From: Rhodobacterales bacterium
GTDB lineage: Bacteria > Pseudomonadota > Alphaproteobacteria > Rhodobacterales > Rhodobacteraceae
Direction of reading: 5' to 3'
Assembly (NCBI GenBank): GCA_003228875.1
Contig: QIGK01000055.1
Span: forward strand, 1-34,944
DNA length: 34,944 nt
Position 1 is the stretch's first letter. Each line of letters opens with the position of its first letter. The position numbers were made by a program, and so were the translations under genes. Positions 1 through 8,416 of the stretch are shown in pieces. A model generated the notes under the pieces. It was not told the DNA's origin, ran no database searches, and saw nothing but the letters and a program-made list of their open reading frames with translations.

Positions 1-218
1 TTGATAGTATCCGCATCTCGATCTCTCCATGTTTGAAGAGCATCGCGATGCCCTAGGTTACAACAATACCCAGGCGAGGCAACGATAACGGTGGTGGTTG
101 TGATTTGCAAAAAGGATTTTGGCTTGCAACATCCTTGAACACTGAAACACATAGCTTCGCGTTCAAATGGGTGGCTTAAAAGGGGGTCTGAAAATATTGA
201 CCCTGTATTATTGTTCAT
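1..218 (-). CDS. Partial open frame, unknown, runs off the left edge
   Basis: This minus-strand frame begins at an ATG (base 218) directly after an in-frame TAA and stays open for 72 codons to the window edge. Its start lies 23 nt past the 3' end of tRNA-Thr in the same direction. I recognise no domain; the product begins MNNNTGSIFSDPLL and has a Cys pair near residue 30 and another near residue 50. No convincing ribosome binding site precedes the ATG. An open run of this length is not rare by chance, so this may be noncoding. Position next to a tRNA 3' end would also suit the edge of an inserted element, but nothing here resembles an integrase. Confidence 0.3.
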   Translation of the reverse strand, partial: MNNNTGSIFSDPLLSHPFEREAMCFSVQGCCKPKSFLQITTTTVIVASPGYCCNLGHRDALQTWRDRDADTI

Positions 219-241
219 TTACAATGCATTACAAAACTTAA

Positions 242-316
242 TGGTGCTGCTGGGGAGAATCGAACTCCCGACCTCTCCATTACCAATGGAGTGCTCTACC
301 GCTGAGCTACAGCAGC
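242..316 (-). tRNA. tRNA-Thr (anticodon GGT)
   Basis: On the minus strand the full cloverleaf can be drawn: acceptor GCTGCTG pairs with CAGCAGC, the D stem is GCTC/GAGC, the anticodon stem CTCCA/TGGAG encloses loop TTGGTAA with anticodon GGT, and the T arm is GGGAG-TTCGATT-CTCCC. The discriminator base is A and the CCA end is encoded. It reads Thr codons ACC and ACU. All stems are perfect. Confidence 0.97.
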
Positions 317-424
317 AACGAGGGCCTTCTAACCAATCCTGATAGGGGTTCACAAGCGGATTCTTGCGAAAAAATTCAAGGCATGTCTGGACCCTGCGGG
401 TTGCCTTGGGATAAACTGGGTTGC

Positions 425-586
425 ATGAATGAAAAGACAGGCATAAATGCTAAACACAACGCGCAAAAAACCTCTGACAAGGCTGGGCGCGCGGAACGGT
501 TGCAGGCGCAATTGCGGGCCAATTTGCAAAAACGCAAAGGGCAGGCAAGGGCGCGGGTAGCTGAAGCAACCGAAAAAAACAAATAA
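425..586 (+). CDS. Small basic conserved-type protein upstream of murA
   Basis: A 53-residue protein beginning MNEKTGINAK and rich in Lys, Arg, Ala and Gln. The second half is a likely amphipathic helix with alternating basic residues. An in-frame ATG at 383 would add 14 residues (MSGPCGLPWDKLGC), but that stretch does not look like the rest and neither start has a strong ribosome binding site. Small basic proteins of this kind sit just upstream of murA in related Rhodobacterales; I cannot name a family or function. It ends 36 nt before murA and is probably cotranscribed with it. Confidence 0.6.
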   Translation: MNEKTGINAKHNAQKTSDKAGRAERLQAQLRANLQKRKGQARARVAEATEKNK

Positions 587-622
587 CCGAATAAACGGTT
601 TATCATTTGAAGGGCAGGGCAG

Positions 623-1888
623 ATGGATAAAATAATTATAGAGGGCGGACATGCTCTGGACGGCATCATAGAGATTGCCGGAGCAAAAAACGCCTGTTTA
701 ACTTTGATGCCGGCTGCGTTGCTGACCGATGAACCCCTGACCCTAACCAATGTGCCGCGCTTGTCGGACATCCATACCATGACACAATTGCTGGAGTCGC
801 TTGGTGCTGAAGTGGCATCCTTAAAAGACGGGCAGGTGGTTACCATTGCCACCGAAAATATTTCCAGCGACACAGCAGATTATGAAATTGTGCGCAAAAT
901 GCGCGCCTCGAATTTGGTGCTGGGGCCAATGCTAGCGCGCAACGGTAAGGCCATTCTATCGCTTCCCGGCGGGTGCGCCATTGGCGCGCGGCCAATGGAT
1001 ATTCATCTGTCCGGTCTGGAAGCCATGGGCGCAAAGATGGAATTGCGTGATGGATACATTCATGCGCAAGCGCCAAACGGGCTGCATGGGGCCGAATTTG
1101 AATTGCACTTTCCCTCAGTCGGGGCCACGGAAAACCTGATGATGGCGGCAACGCTGGCATCGGGTGTGACTGTTTTGAAAAATGCCGCCAAAGAGCCCGA
1201 AATTGTTGATTTGGCAAAATGCCTGACCGCGATGGGGGCCAAGATAGACGGGGCCGGCAGTGCAACCATAACCATCATAGGTGTGGCCAAACTGCACGGT
1301 GCTACCCACCGCGTGGTTTGTGACCGGATCGAACTTGGCACCTATATGATTGCGCCGGTTATTGCGGGCGGCTCTATTGAACTAATAGGCGGCAAGCGCG
1401 AACTGTTGGAAACATTTTGCAAAAAGCTGGAACAGGCGGGCGCGATCATTGAGACCACCGATGACGGGCTGCGGGTATCACGCCGCGAAGGGCGCATTCA
1501 GCCCGTTGATATTGTGACAGAGGTGCATCCGGGGTTTCCAACCGATTTGCAGGCGCAAATGATGGCATTGCTGGCTTTTGCCGATGGCGACAGCATCTTG
1601 GAAGAAACCATTTTTGAAAACCGGTTTATGCACGCGCCGGAATTATTGCGCATGGGTGCGCAGATTGATGTTCAGGGTGGCACGGCAACGGTTACCGGTG
1701 TTGCCGGATTAAAAGGCGCACGGGTTATGGCGACCGATCTTCGGGCTTCGGTTTCGCTGATCCTTGCGGGGTTGGCGGCATTAGGCGAAACAACAGTGGC
1801 ACGAGTTTATCACCTTGATCGGGGCTATGAACAGCTGGTGCGAAAACTGACCGCATGTGGCGCGGTAATCCGACGGGAGAAAGAATAA
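623..1888 (+). CDS. murA: UDP-N-acetylglucosamine 1-carboxyvinyltransferase
   Basis: MurA transfers enolpyruvate from PEP to UDP-GlcNAc, the first committed step of peptidoglycan synthesis in the cytoplasm. The 421-residue product has the usual length and matches the EPT fold throughout. The catalytic cysteine is visible as Cys118 in the motif [12 protein letters not shown], so this is the Cys (fosfomycin-sensitive) form, not the Asp form. Other family landmarks are the N-terminal GAKNACL segment and the VNYHTxPxFPTDLQ-like region, here [11 protein letters not shown] near residue 304. The start ATG is preceded by AAGGGCAGGGCAG. It abuts the DUF2948 gene with no gap, so the two are one operon. 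Confidence 0.97.
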   Translation: MDKIIIEGGHALDGIIEIAGAKNACLTLMPAALLTDEPLTLTNVPRLSDIHTMTQLLESLGAEVASLKDGQVVTIATENISSDTADYEIVRKMRASNLVLGPMLARNGKAILSLPGGCAIGARPMDIHLSGLEAMGAKMELRDGYIHAQAPNGLHGAEFELHFPSVGATENLMMAATLASGVTVLKNAAKEPEIVDLAKCLTAMGAKIDGAGSATITIIGVAKLHGATHRVVCDRIELGTYMIAPVIAGGSIELIGGKRELLETFCKKLEQAGAIIETTDDGLRVSRREGRIQPVDIVTEVHPGFPTDLQAQMMALLAFADGDSILEETIFENRFMHAPELLRMGAQIDVQGGTATVTGVAGLKGARVMATDLRASVSLILAGLAALGETTVARVYHLDRGYEQLVRKLTACGAVIRREKE

Positions 1889-2368
1889 ATGGTTGATGCA
1901 AGCTTTCAGGATGGCAATGAAAATCCGGTGCGGCTTTTGGCCCAAACCGTTGAAGATTTAGAAGTTATTTCTACGCTGGTTCAGGATGCAGTCGGGCAAA
2001 ATTCTGAGGTATCATGGATGCCGCGCCACAATCGTTTTGCGTTGATGATAAACCGGTTTCGGTGGGAAGATCAGGCCAACGCGACTTTGCAAAGCCGCCC
2101 GTTTGAGCGGGTTCAGGCAACGCTGGTGATTTCAAATGTGTTAAAAGCTGGTGCTGACGGTATCAATTCGCGTGATAAGGAATCAATTTTTTCGGTGCTG
2201 TCGATCGCGTTTGTATCACAAGAAGATGCGGCTGGCGAAGTTGTCGTAACCCTTGCGGGGGATGGTGCGATCCGGCTTAAAGTTGAATGTCTGGATGTCT
2301 GTCTAACCGACATGTCGCGCCCTTATAAAGCCCGAGCTAAATTGGCCCCGGCCCATAAGCTGACCTAA
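1889..2368 (+). CDS. DUF2948 family protein
   Basis: A 159-residue protein of the DUF2948 family, whose function is unknown. The ATG follows the murA stop codon with no intervening base, which indicates translational coupling. The product opens with MVDASFQDG and contains the family-like core LLAQTVEDLEVISTLVQDAV and an Arg/Trp-rich stretch (MPRHNRFALMINRFRWE). There is no signal peptide or membrane segment. In many Rhodobacterales murA-DUF2948 is followed by hisD; here no hisD follows and a minus-strand pair of unrelated genes begins instead. Confidence 0.85.
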   Translation: MVDASFQDGNENPVRLLAQTVEDLEVISTLVQDAVGQNSEVSWMPRHNRFALMINRFRWEDQANATLQSRPFERVQATLVISNVLKAGADGINSRDKESIFSVLSIAFVSQEDAAGEVVVTLAGDGAIRLKVECLDVCLTDMSRPYKARAKLAPAHKLT

Positions 2369-2537
2369 GTTTTACGACGTGACTATTAGCCCAAGGCTTG
2401 CCAGAGTGGGCCGTCGAGTGATCTGATCGGATCAATGCCAAAATCAAGGGAGGCTCCCGCAGTGCAGCGGCGGAATTGCAGGTGCAATTTACTACTTTCC
2501 TTTGGGCCATGCCTCGGCTTTGCTTCGGCGGGCTTGA

Positions 2538-3179
2538 TCAAGGTTTTTTGCTGGCGCTGGACTTGGTCGACTTGGCTGACGCGGATTTGCCCTTTGCAGA
2601 AGTGATTTTGCCTTTTGCCGCAGCGGTTTTACCTTTTGCCGAGCTGGCTTTGCCTTTGGCCGCAGCTGTCTTGCGCTTTGCTGGCGCTTTCGCGGCGGGC
2701 ACTTTTGATTTTACCGGTGCCGGTTCGACTTCGGCTTTCTCGTCTATTTTGCGGGTTGAGGTGTATTCCTTGACAGTTTCATCCTTGCAACTGGCACAGG
2801 TATAAGTGCCTTTCACATCATAGATTTCTTCTGTCCAAGTAGTGACTTTGGTCGAAAAATCCTCTTGCGCGTCGCGGGTTTCTTTGGCGGTGCTGCTTTT
2901 CAATGTTTCGGTATGGTCGGTTTTGCAAATACTGAACGCGGTTGAACAATTGCCGCATTGGGCTGATTTGGAATTTGCAGCAAAACGCCATTTGAAAATT
3001 GCCACCAAGAAAACAAGGCCGCCTATCGCAGCTGCCGCTAACCGGATTAATATGCTTTGACCACCCAATGCCCAAAAAGCGATTGTGGCCACGGCCAGAG
3101 CAAAAACCACGCTCCAGATCATGGCGCTTTTCTGAATGGATTGGCGCATTTCTTCTTGTTCTTGAGATAAGTTTGTCAT
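2538..3179 (-). CDS. Two-TM membrane protein with Cys pairs and histone-H1-like tail
   Basis: This 213-residue protein has three parts. Residues 1-19 are polar; about 20-38 and 44-62 form two membrane segments; the middle has Cys75-x2-Cys78 with Cys85, and Cys128-x2-Cys131, which could bind a metal as a zinc-ribbon-like unit; residues 156-213 are almost wholly Lys, Ala, Ser, Gly and Pro with a repeated xxxAKGK heptad. The tail resembles the C-terminal domain of histone H1 and of bacterial H1-like proteins. It likely sits in the inner membrane with the tail free to bind DNA, RNA or other polyanions. The upstream gene ends 9 nt before its ATG, so the pair is an operon. GGGGA precedes the start. 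No named family is recognised. Confidence 0.75.
   Translation of the reverse strand: MTNLSQEQEEMRQSIQKSAMIWSVVFALAVATIAFWALGGQSILIRLAAAAIGGLVFLVAIFKWRFAANSKSAQCGNCSTAFSICKTDHTETLKSSTAKETRDAQEDFSTKVTTWTEEIYDVKGTYTCASCKDETVKEYTSTRKIDEKAEVEPAPVKSKVPAAKAPAKRKTAAAKGKASSAKGKTAAAKGKITSAKGKSASAKSTKSSASKKP
2568..2669 (-). repeat. 21-bp coding tandem repeat (xxxAKGK heptads)
   Basis: Within the tail of the membrane protein, codons 171-204 consist of nearly five heptads of the form TAAAKGK, ASSAKGK, TAAAKGK, ITSAKGK, SASAKS. At DNA level this is a diverged 21-bp minisatellite. Such arrays can change copy number between strains by slippage. Confidence 0.8.
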
Positions 3180-3188
3180 GGTTTCCCC

Positions 3189-3581
3189 TTACTTATTTTT
3201 TACCGTCATTTTACGAACAATTGTGGCGCGCAGATCATGCATGGCCATCAGCACCGGATCACCGATTTTTTTGATCTGGTCCTGATTTGCTTCGTTTTCG
3301 ACCCAGTTTGCTGCATGGTTCAGGCTTTCGACCAGTCTGTTAATGTCATTTTGGCTTCGCAATTCAAGCTGATCCTCCCGCATATTGCGCCAGTTATGCA
3401 TGTCGGATTGCTCTTCCTCAGATAATTCTATGCCTTTGATTTGCACAATGCTTTTGGTGTTCAAGTCGATTTCTGCAATTTTTTGAAGATCCAGCCGCCG
3501 CAGCCGGTTTTGCAGATCGATCCGATAAACGTCAGCGCCTTGTTTGCTGACTCGATAAAATAGTTTTTGCAAAGTTTGCAC
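3189..3581 (-). CDS. Hypothetical protein, 130 aa
   Basis: An unrecognised 130-residue soluble protein opening with MQTLQKLFYRVSKQGADV. The start codon is GTG. The sequence is rich in Asp, Glu, Gln and Asn with a predicted mostly helical second half (RSQNDINRLVESLNHAANWV) and a basic C-terminus. No signal peptide, membrane segment or catalytic motif is apparent. It is the first gene of a two-gene operon with the H1-tailed membrane protein and ends 9 nt before it, so the two products may act together. The divergent gene on the other side is sdhE. Confidence 0.65.
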   Translation of the reverse strand: MQTLQKLFYRVSKQGADVYRIDLQNRLRRLDLQKIAEIDLNTKSIVQIKGIELSEEEQSDMHNWRNMREDQLELRSQNDINRLVESLNHAANWVENEANQDQIKKIGDPVLMAMHDLRATIVRKMTVKNK

Positions 3582-3709
3582 GTTTTAAATCGCCCGATTA
3601 GTTCAATTCGGACAAAATGCCGAAATTACCCCGTAATAGCAAGAATTTCCGCAATTGTGTTTCGGGGGCAAGGTATTCTAGATTGCTGCATCAGTCCAAG
3701 GAGGCCAAA

Positions 3710-3970
3710 ATGCCTGAGACCCCTGAAAATCGCCTTAAGCGGCTTCGAATGCGCAGTTGGCGGCGGGGTATTAAGGAAATGGACCTTATTCTGGGCACTT
3801 ATGCAGATGCTGAACTGTCGATCATGGATGGGGAAACTCTGGAAAAATTTGAGTCGTTACTGGAAGAAAATGACCAAGATCTTTACCCTTGGTTTACCGG
3901 TCAGGTTCAATGCCCTGCCAAACATCAGCAAATATTGGCCAAAATCAGGGATGCTGAGAAGTTTCGATGA
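3710..3970 (+). CDS. sdhE: FAD assembly factor SdhE (succinate dehydrogenase flavinylation)
   Basis: An 86-residue SdhE/DUF339 protein, which helps attach FAD covalently to the SdhA subunit of succinate dehydrogenase. The diagnostic RGxxE motif is present as RRGIKEMD near residue 19-24, followed by the usual LILGTYAD helix and a C-terminal acidic LLEENDQDLYPWFTG. The chosen ATG has AAGGAGG at 3698-3704, five bases upstream. A longer in-frame extension to 3617 would add 31 residues with no family similarity and is rejected. It stands alone, away from the sdh operon. Confidence 0.92.
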   Translation: MPETPENRLKRLRMRSWRRGIKEMDLILGTYADAELSIMDGETLEKFESLLEENDQDLYPWFTGQVQCPAKHQQILAKIRDAEKFR

Positions 3971-4048
3971 ATTTTCTCCGGTTTTAACCAGTTATTTCCT
4001 CTCTTCTGTTGAAAGTCGTTTCAGGAACGAGATTTGACGGAGAAAGCA

Positions 4049-4579
4049 ATGGCTATGCAAACAGCGATTCGAGAAGAAACCGGAAATGGCAACCCAGCCT
4101 TTACCGGCACTGAAACATCGATTTTCCTTAATGGATATTTGGAAAGTCTGGCAATCATAGAACGGCTGCACCGGTTGTTGCTTGATGTTGTAAAGGATGA
4201 ATTTGAACGGTTGCAAATTATTGACATTAATTCTGTTCAGGCACTTTTGCTTTACAATATTGGTGAAAATGTTGTGACCGCAGGTGAATTAAAATCCCGT
4301 GGATATTATCAAGGATCGAATGTGTCCTATAATCTTAAAAAACTGGTTGAATCCGGCTATATGCATCACCAGAAATGTGAAGTAGACCGCCGCGCGGTTC
4401 GGGTTCGGTTAACCGAAAAGGGCCGCGATGTCCGCCAGACAGTGGCCGAATTATTTGAACGACATGCCAGTATTTTGCAAGATAAAGCCATTGTCGATTC
4501 TGAGGAAATCAACGACACAAATGATGCAATGCGCCGGATAGAGCGATTCTGGACCGACCAGATCCGGTTCATTTACTGA
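4049..4579 (+). CDS. MarR-family winged-helix regulator, LdtR-like
   Basis: A 176-residue MarR-type transcription regulator. The core VVTAGELKSRGYYQGSNVSYNLKKLVESGY (read here in two parts: recognition helix around GSNVSYNLKKLVE, wing around KCEVDRRAVRVRLTEKG) matches the LdtR group of alphaproteobacteria, which is tied to L,D-transpeptidase and stress control in Rhizobiales. The start is taken at ATG 4049, with ACGGAGA six bases upstream; a TTG at 4034 is in frame and less likely. The C-terminal helix supports dimerisation. It lies 121 nt upstream of hemA on the same strand; whether it controls hemA is unknown. Confidence 0.85.
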   Translation: MAMQTAIREETGNGNPAFTGTETSIFLNGYLESLAIIERLHRLLLDVVKDEFERLQIIDINSVQALLLYNIGENVVTAGELKSRGYYQGSNVSYNLKKLVESGYMHHQKCEVDRRAVRVRLTEKGRDVRQTVAELFERHASILQDKAIVDSEEINDTNDAMRRIERFWTDQIRFIY

Positions 4580-4700
4580 TCAATATTGTTAAATAAATTG
4601 TGATAATTCAATTCTGCTGCGGCATTTTGCATGGTGATAAAGTGATATACAGGTTTAATACTATGTGTTGAGCCCATGCGATTCGCCGGAGATACTGTAA

Positions 4701-5924
4701 TTGGATTATGATAGCTGCTTAGATACTGCCTTAGCGGCATTGCACAACGAAGGCCGGTATCGGGTGTTTTTGAACATTGTTCGGAAAAACGGTAGCTTTC
4801 CGCGAGCAAAATGGAATCGTCCCGATGGTTCGGTTCAGGATATTACCGTTTGGTGTGGCAATGATTATCTGGGCATGGGGCAAAACCCCGAAGTGCTGAG
4901 CGCCATGCACAACGCGTTGGATAAAGCTGGCGCCGGTTCGGGCGGCACGCGCAATATCTCGGGCACAACTGCTTACCATTCAGCATTAGAAGCTGAAATC
5001 GCCGATCTTCACCAAAAAGAATCCGCGCTTGTCTTTACGTCTGCCTATATTGCTAACGAAGCTACTTTGTCGGTATTGCCAAAACTGTTTCCCGGCATGA
5101 TTATATTTTCTGATCAGCTAAACCATGCCTCGATGATCGAAGGCATTAAAAATGGCCCCTGTGTTAAAAAAATCTGGCGACATAATGATCTGGCCCATTT
5201 GCGTGAATTGTTGGAGGCCGCAGACCCTGACGCGCCAAAACTGATTGCGTTTGAATCGGTCTATTCGATGGATGGCGATTTTGGACCTTTGCAGCAGGTT
5301 TGTGATTTGGCTGATGAATTTGACGCGCTGACCTATCTGGATGAGGTTCATGCAGTTGGCATGTATGGGCCGCGCGGCGGCGGGGTTTCTGAACAGGATC
5401 GTTTGACCGACCGGATTGATATAATTAACGGCACATTGGGCAAAGCGTATGGCGTGATGGGCGGATATATTGCGGCATCCGCTAAAATGGTTGATGCGGT
5501 GCGGTCTTATGCGCCCGGATTTATATTCACCACGTCCTTGCCACCTACGGTTTTGGCGGGTGCTGCGGCCTCGATCCGGTATTTGAAAACCCATCAGGAA
5601 TTGCGTGATCAGCAGCAAAGCGCCGCAAAAATATTGAAAATGCGACTAAAAGCACTGGGTTTACCTGTGATGGACAGCCCTAGCCATATTGTGCCTGTGC
5701 ATGTTGGTAATCCGGTCAAATGCAAAATGCTGTCTGATGCATTATTGGATGATTTTAGCATTTACGTGCAACCAATCAATTTTCCGACAGTGCCACGCGG
5801 CACCGAGCGGTTGCGCTTTACGCCCTCGCCGGTGCATGATTTTGAAATGATCGATGCTTTGGTCAAAGCGCTGGATTCACTTTGGCAAAAATGCGAATTG
5901 TCCAGAAACGCCGTAGCCTCCTGA
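4701..5924 (+). CDS. hemA: 5-aminolevulinate synthase
   Basis: The PLP enzyme joins glycine and succinyl-CoA to make 5-aminolevulinate, the first step of tetrapyrrole synthesis by the Shemin pathway, typical of alphaproteobacteria. The 407-residue length is standard. Visible landmarks are [14 protein letters not shown] near residue 77, the [12 protein letters not shown] segment carrying the PLP-binding Asp, and [14 protein letters not shown] with the Schiff-base lysine at Lys248. Related alpha-oxoamine synthases (KBL, BioF) lack this exact combination. The start is TTG, with GGAGA at 4688-4692 eight bases upstream; no ATG alternative fits. Transcription ends at a hairpin that overlaps the last codons. 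Confidence 0.95.
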   Translation: MDYDSCLDTALAALHNEGRYRVFLNIVRKNGSFPRAKWNRPDGSVQDITVWCGNDYLGMGQNPEVLSAMHNALDKAGAGSGGTRNISGTTAYHSALEAEIADLHQKESALVFTSAYIANEATLSVLPKLFPGMIIFSDQLNHASMIEGIKNGPCVKKIWRHNDLAHLRELLEAADPDAPKLIAFESVYSMDGDFGPLQQVCDLADEFDALTYLDEVHAVGMYGPRGGGVSEQDRLTDRIDIINGTLGKAYGVMGGYIAASAKMVDAVRSYAPGFIFTTSLPPTVLAGAAASIRYLKTHQELRDQQQSAAKILKMRLKALGLPVMDSPSHIVPVHVGNPVKCKMLSDALLDDFSIYVQPINFPTVPRGTERLRFTPSPVHDFEMIDALVKALDSLWQKCELSRNAVAS

Positions 5925-5940
5925 TAATAGGCGTTTTTTT
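5906..5940 (+). terminator. Intrinsic terminator overlapping the hemA 3' end
   Basis: Arms AAACGCC (5906-5912) and GGCGTTT (5930-5936) pair over seven bases, and a run of seven T follows directly (5934-5940). The left arm lies inside the final hemA codons and the stop codon sits in the loop. Confidence 0.8.
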
Positions 5941-6075
5941 GCCTAAGCAGTCTGGACAAAATACTGTAATTTCCCTAGGAACACATTTAGGTGATAAACT
6001 TTCTGTTAACCCGCATTAGGCTGGGGACAATATGTGTAAACCACTGGCAGATAATAAAAAGGTTACCGGCAAATA

Positions 6076-7245
6076 ATGACGAAAGATCCGTCAGTCGAGG
6101 AGCTTCAAGGCTTTGATTCATTTGAATTAAGGCTCGGCGATGAGCTGCGCGGTGAGCGGGCGACCTTAGGGAAATCCCTGCTGGATGTTCAGCGGGATTT
6201 GCGAATCAAAGCGGCATATATCGCGGCAATTGAAAATTGTGATTTGTCAGTTTTTGAAAACACCGGATTTCTTGCCGGATATGTGCGTTCCTATGCCCGA
6301 TATCTGGAACTGGATGCCGAAGAAACCTATGCGCGTTTTTGTCTGGAAGCAAATTTTCAAGGCGCGCACGCTGATTTGGGCCGGCATCGTGAAGGCCATA
6401 AAAAAGCGCCTGTTGCAGCAATCAGCGCATCTGAACTGGGTAAAAACCTGTCGCCGGGTCTGTCCGGCGTTGCCATGCAAACCCGAGGCGCGGGATTTGA
6501 TCTTGCCGGGTTTGGGCCGCTTTTGGTTATCATCGCGTTGGTCGCGGGAATTGGCTATGGTGGCTGGACAATGTTGAAAGATATTCAACGGGTTGAAATT
6601 GCCCCGATTGAATTGTCGCCAGTGGTGTTGGACACCATCGACAGCGGCGAATTTGCAGCTGGGGTGAATATTGAAACAATGGATCGTGTGTCTGAACAGG
6701 TCAATGACTTAAGCCTGCTTTATTCCCGTCAATCGCTGGATGTGCCAATTGTCACGCCACGCGATGGTCCGATCGCCGATATAGACCCTTCGGCATTTGG
6801 TTCGTTTGAAATAGCGGCGGTGGTTGAACCTGTTGTGCCTGAAATTATTGTTACGGCAATTGAAGTGGCCATTGGTGAACCTCAGCTTACTGTCCAAATC
6901 CATGAACCGATCATTAGCATTTTTGCTCAGCAAGAGGCATGGGTTCGTGTCACTGCTGACGATGGGTCCATTCTTTTTGAATCGATATTGGACGCGGGCA
7001 AGGAATATACCCTGAAATCCGGCATGCAGCTTGCAACCTTGCGGGCGGGAAATGCGGACAATGTGTTTTTGCTGGTTGATGGTCAGGTTTTTGGGCCGCT
7101 CAAAGGCAGGAATGGTGTTATAAACGGGCTTTCACTGGCCGCCGCTGACATTGAATCCAGCTTTGAGGCATTGGGCAGTATGACTGCTGAAATGCGGGTG
7201 GTATCCGAACAGCAAATCCGTGCCGCCTCGCTTGCGTCTGAATAG
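6076..7245 (+). CDS. rodZ: RodZ-like cytoskeletal protein (HTH_25, DUF4115)
   Basis: A 389-residue RodZ homologue. RodZ links the MreB cytoskeleton to the cell-wall machinery across the inner membrane. The N-terminus holds a helix-turn-helix (about residues 17-90: LGDELRGERATLGKSLLD, then FLAGYVRSYARYLELD), a single membrane segment lies at about 147-166, a long acidic periplasmic linker follows, and a DUF4115 domain spans about 283-350 (QQEAWVRVTADDGSILFES). The order rodZ-ispG is common in this group. There is a 151-nt gap after hemA, and no strong ribosome binding site before the ATG. Confidence 0.88.
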   Translation: MTKDPSVEELQGFDSFELRLGDELRGERATLGKSLLDVQRDLRIKAAYIAAIENCDLSVFENTGFLAGYVRSYARYLELDAEETYARFCLEANFQGAHADLGRHREGHKKAPVAAISASELGKNLSPGLSGVAMQTRGAGFDLAGFGPLLVIIALVAGIGYGGWTMLKDIQRVEIAPIELSPVVLDTIDSGEFAAGVNIETMDRVSEQVNDLSLLYSRQSLDVPIVTPRDGPIADIDPSAFGSFEIAAVVEPVVPEIIVTAIEVAIGEPQLTVQIHEPIISIFAQQEAWVRVTADDGSILFESILDAGKEYTLKSGMQLATLRAGNADNVFLLVDGQVFGPLKGRNGVINGLSLAAADIESSFEALGSMTAEMRVVSEQQIRAASLASE

Positions 7246-7294
7246 AATTGCTATATTCTAAGGGCTGTAATTTCGGCAGCACTGGCACCCAGTT

Positions 7295-8416
7295 ATGAAC
7301 CATAATCCTATTCGTCCTTGGCGCAATATCGAACGGCGAAAAAGCCGGCAAATTATGGTTGGCAATGTGCCGGTTGGTGGCGATGCGCCCATCACCGTGC
7401 AAACCATGACCAATACATTAACCCATGATGTGCAGGCAACATTGGCACAAATACGAGCCTGCGCGGACGCAGGTGCTGATATTGTGCGGGTTTCCTGCCC
7501 CGATCAGCAATCCAGTTTCGCCATGAAAGAAATTGTCGCTGCCAGCCCCGTTCCTTTGGTGGCAGACATTCATTTCCATTATAAACGGGGTGTTGAGGCC
7601 GCCGAAGCTGGCGTGGCCTGTCTGCGTATTAACCCCGGCAATATCGGCTCAGCGGATCGGGTGCGCGAAGTTATTAAGGCTGCAAAAGACAATAATTGTT
7701 CGATCCGAATTGGTGTGAATGCAGGCAGTCTTGAGAAACACCTGCTGGACAAATACGGAGAGCCTTGCCCTGATGCGATGATTGAAAGCGGGCTGGACCA
7801 TATTCGGATTTTGCAAGACAACGATTTTCACAATTTCAAAATCAGTGTCAAAGCATCGGATGTATTTATGGCAGTGGCTGCGTATCAGGGGTTGGCTGAC
7901 GCCACAGACGCGCCAATTCATCTGGGCATTACCGAGGCAGGGGGCCTAACATCGGGTTCTATAAAGTCCGCGATTGGCATGGGAAATTTGTTATGGGCGG
8001 GCATTGGCGATACCATTCGGGTGTCGCTTTCTGCTGATCCGGTGGCCGAAGTCAAGGCGGGGTTTGAAATTCTTAAGTCGTTGGGGTTACGGCATCGCGG
8101 CGTTAACATTATTTCATGTCCAAGCTGCGCGCGCCAAGGCTTTGATGTGATTTCGACAGTGGCTGAACTTGAAACCCGACTGGAACATGTTCGCACGCCG
8201 ATGAGCCTGTCAATTATCGGTTGTGTGGTTAATGGCCCCGGCGAGGCCCTGATGACTGATTTTGGCTTTACCGGCGGCGGCGCGGGTTCTGGCATGGTGT
8301 ATATTGCAGGAAAACAGGACCATAAGCTGGACAATCCGGCCATGATTGATCATATCGTAGAACTAGTAGAGCAGCGCGCAGAAGAAATTGCTGCGCAAGA
8401 AGCAAAGGTTATTTAA
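7295..8416 (+). CDS. ispG: 4-hydroxy-3-methylbut-2-en-1-yl diphosphate synthase (flavodoxin)
   Basis: IspG (GcpE) converts methylerythritol cyclodiphosphate to HMBPP in the non-mevalonate isoprenoid pathway, using a [4Fe-4S] cluster. The 373-residue product is the short bacterial form. The TIM-barrel N-terminus carries [15 protein letters not shown] and VSCPDQQ; the cluster ligands are seen in [12 protein letters not shown] and in [13 protein letters not shown], giving three Cys plus the Glu of NGPGE. The stop TAA overlaps the ATG of the DUF1499 gene by one base, so the two are coupled. Confidence 0.96.
   Translation: MNHNPIRPWRNIERRKSRQIMVGNVPVGGDAPITVQTMTNTLTHDVQATLAQIRACADAGADIVRVSCPDQQSSFAMKEIVAASPVPLVADIHFHYKRGVEAAEAGVACLRINPGNIGSADRVREVIKAAKDNNCSIRIGVNAGSLEKHLLDKYGEPCPDAMIESGLDHIRILQDNDFHNFKISVKASDVFMAVAAYQGLADATDAPIHLGITEAGGLTSGSIKSAIGMGNLLWAGIGDTIRVSLSADPVAEVKAGFEILKSLGLRHRGVNIISCPSCARQGFDVISTVAELETRLEHVRTPMSLSIIGCVVNGPGEALMTDFGFTGGGAGSGMVYIAGKQDHKLDNPAMIDHIVELVEQRAEEIAAQEAKVI

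Noticed and set aside
183-203. GGGTC/GACCC inverted repeat as an insertion-sequence end
   Set aside because: Only five paired bases, no second end and no transposase in the window.
2476-2805. Plus-strand open frame of 109 codons opposite the H1-tailed gene
   Set aside because: It is the antisense of the Lys/Ala repeat; its Leu/Pro/Phe/Ala periodicity is the complement of AKGK codons.
3567-4037. 156-codon plus-strand frame overlapping sdhE
   Set aside because: It is a shifted frame of sdhE; the RGxxE protein in the other frame has a strong ribosome binding site.
4580-4700. FNR/Crp-type site (TTGAT-N4-ATCAA) upstream of hemA
   Set aside because: TGATCAA occurs at the left end but no properly spaced second half-site was found.
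5118-5618. 166-codon minus-strand open frame inside hemA
   Set aside because: It is antisense to the conserved catalytic region of hemA and shows no family resemblance.
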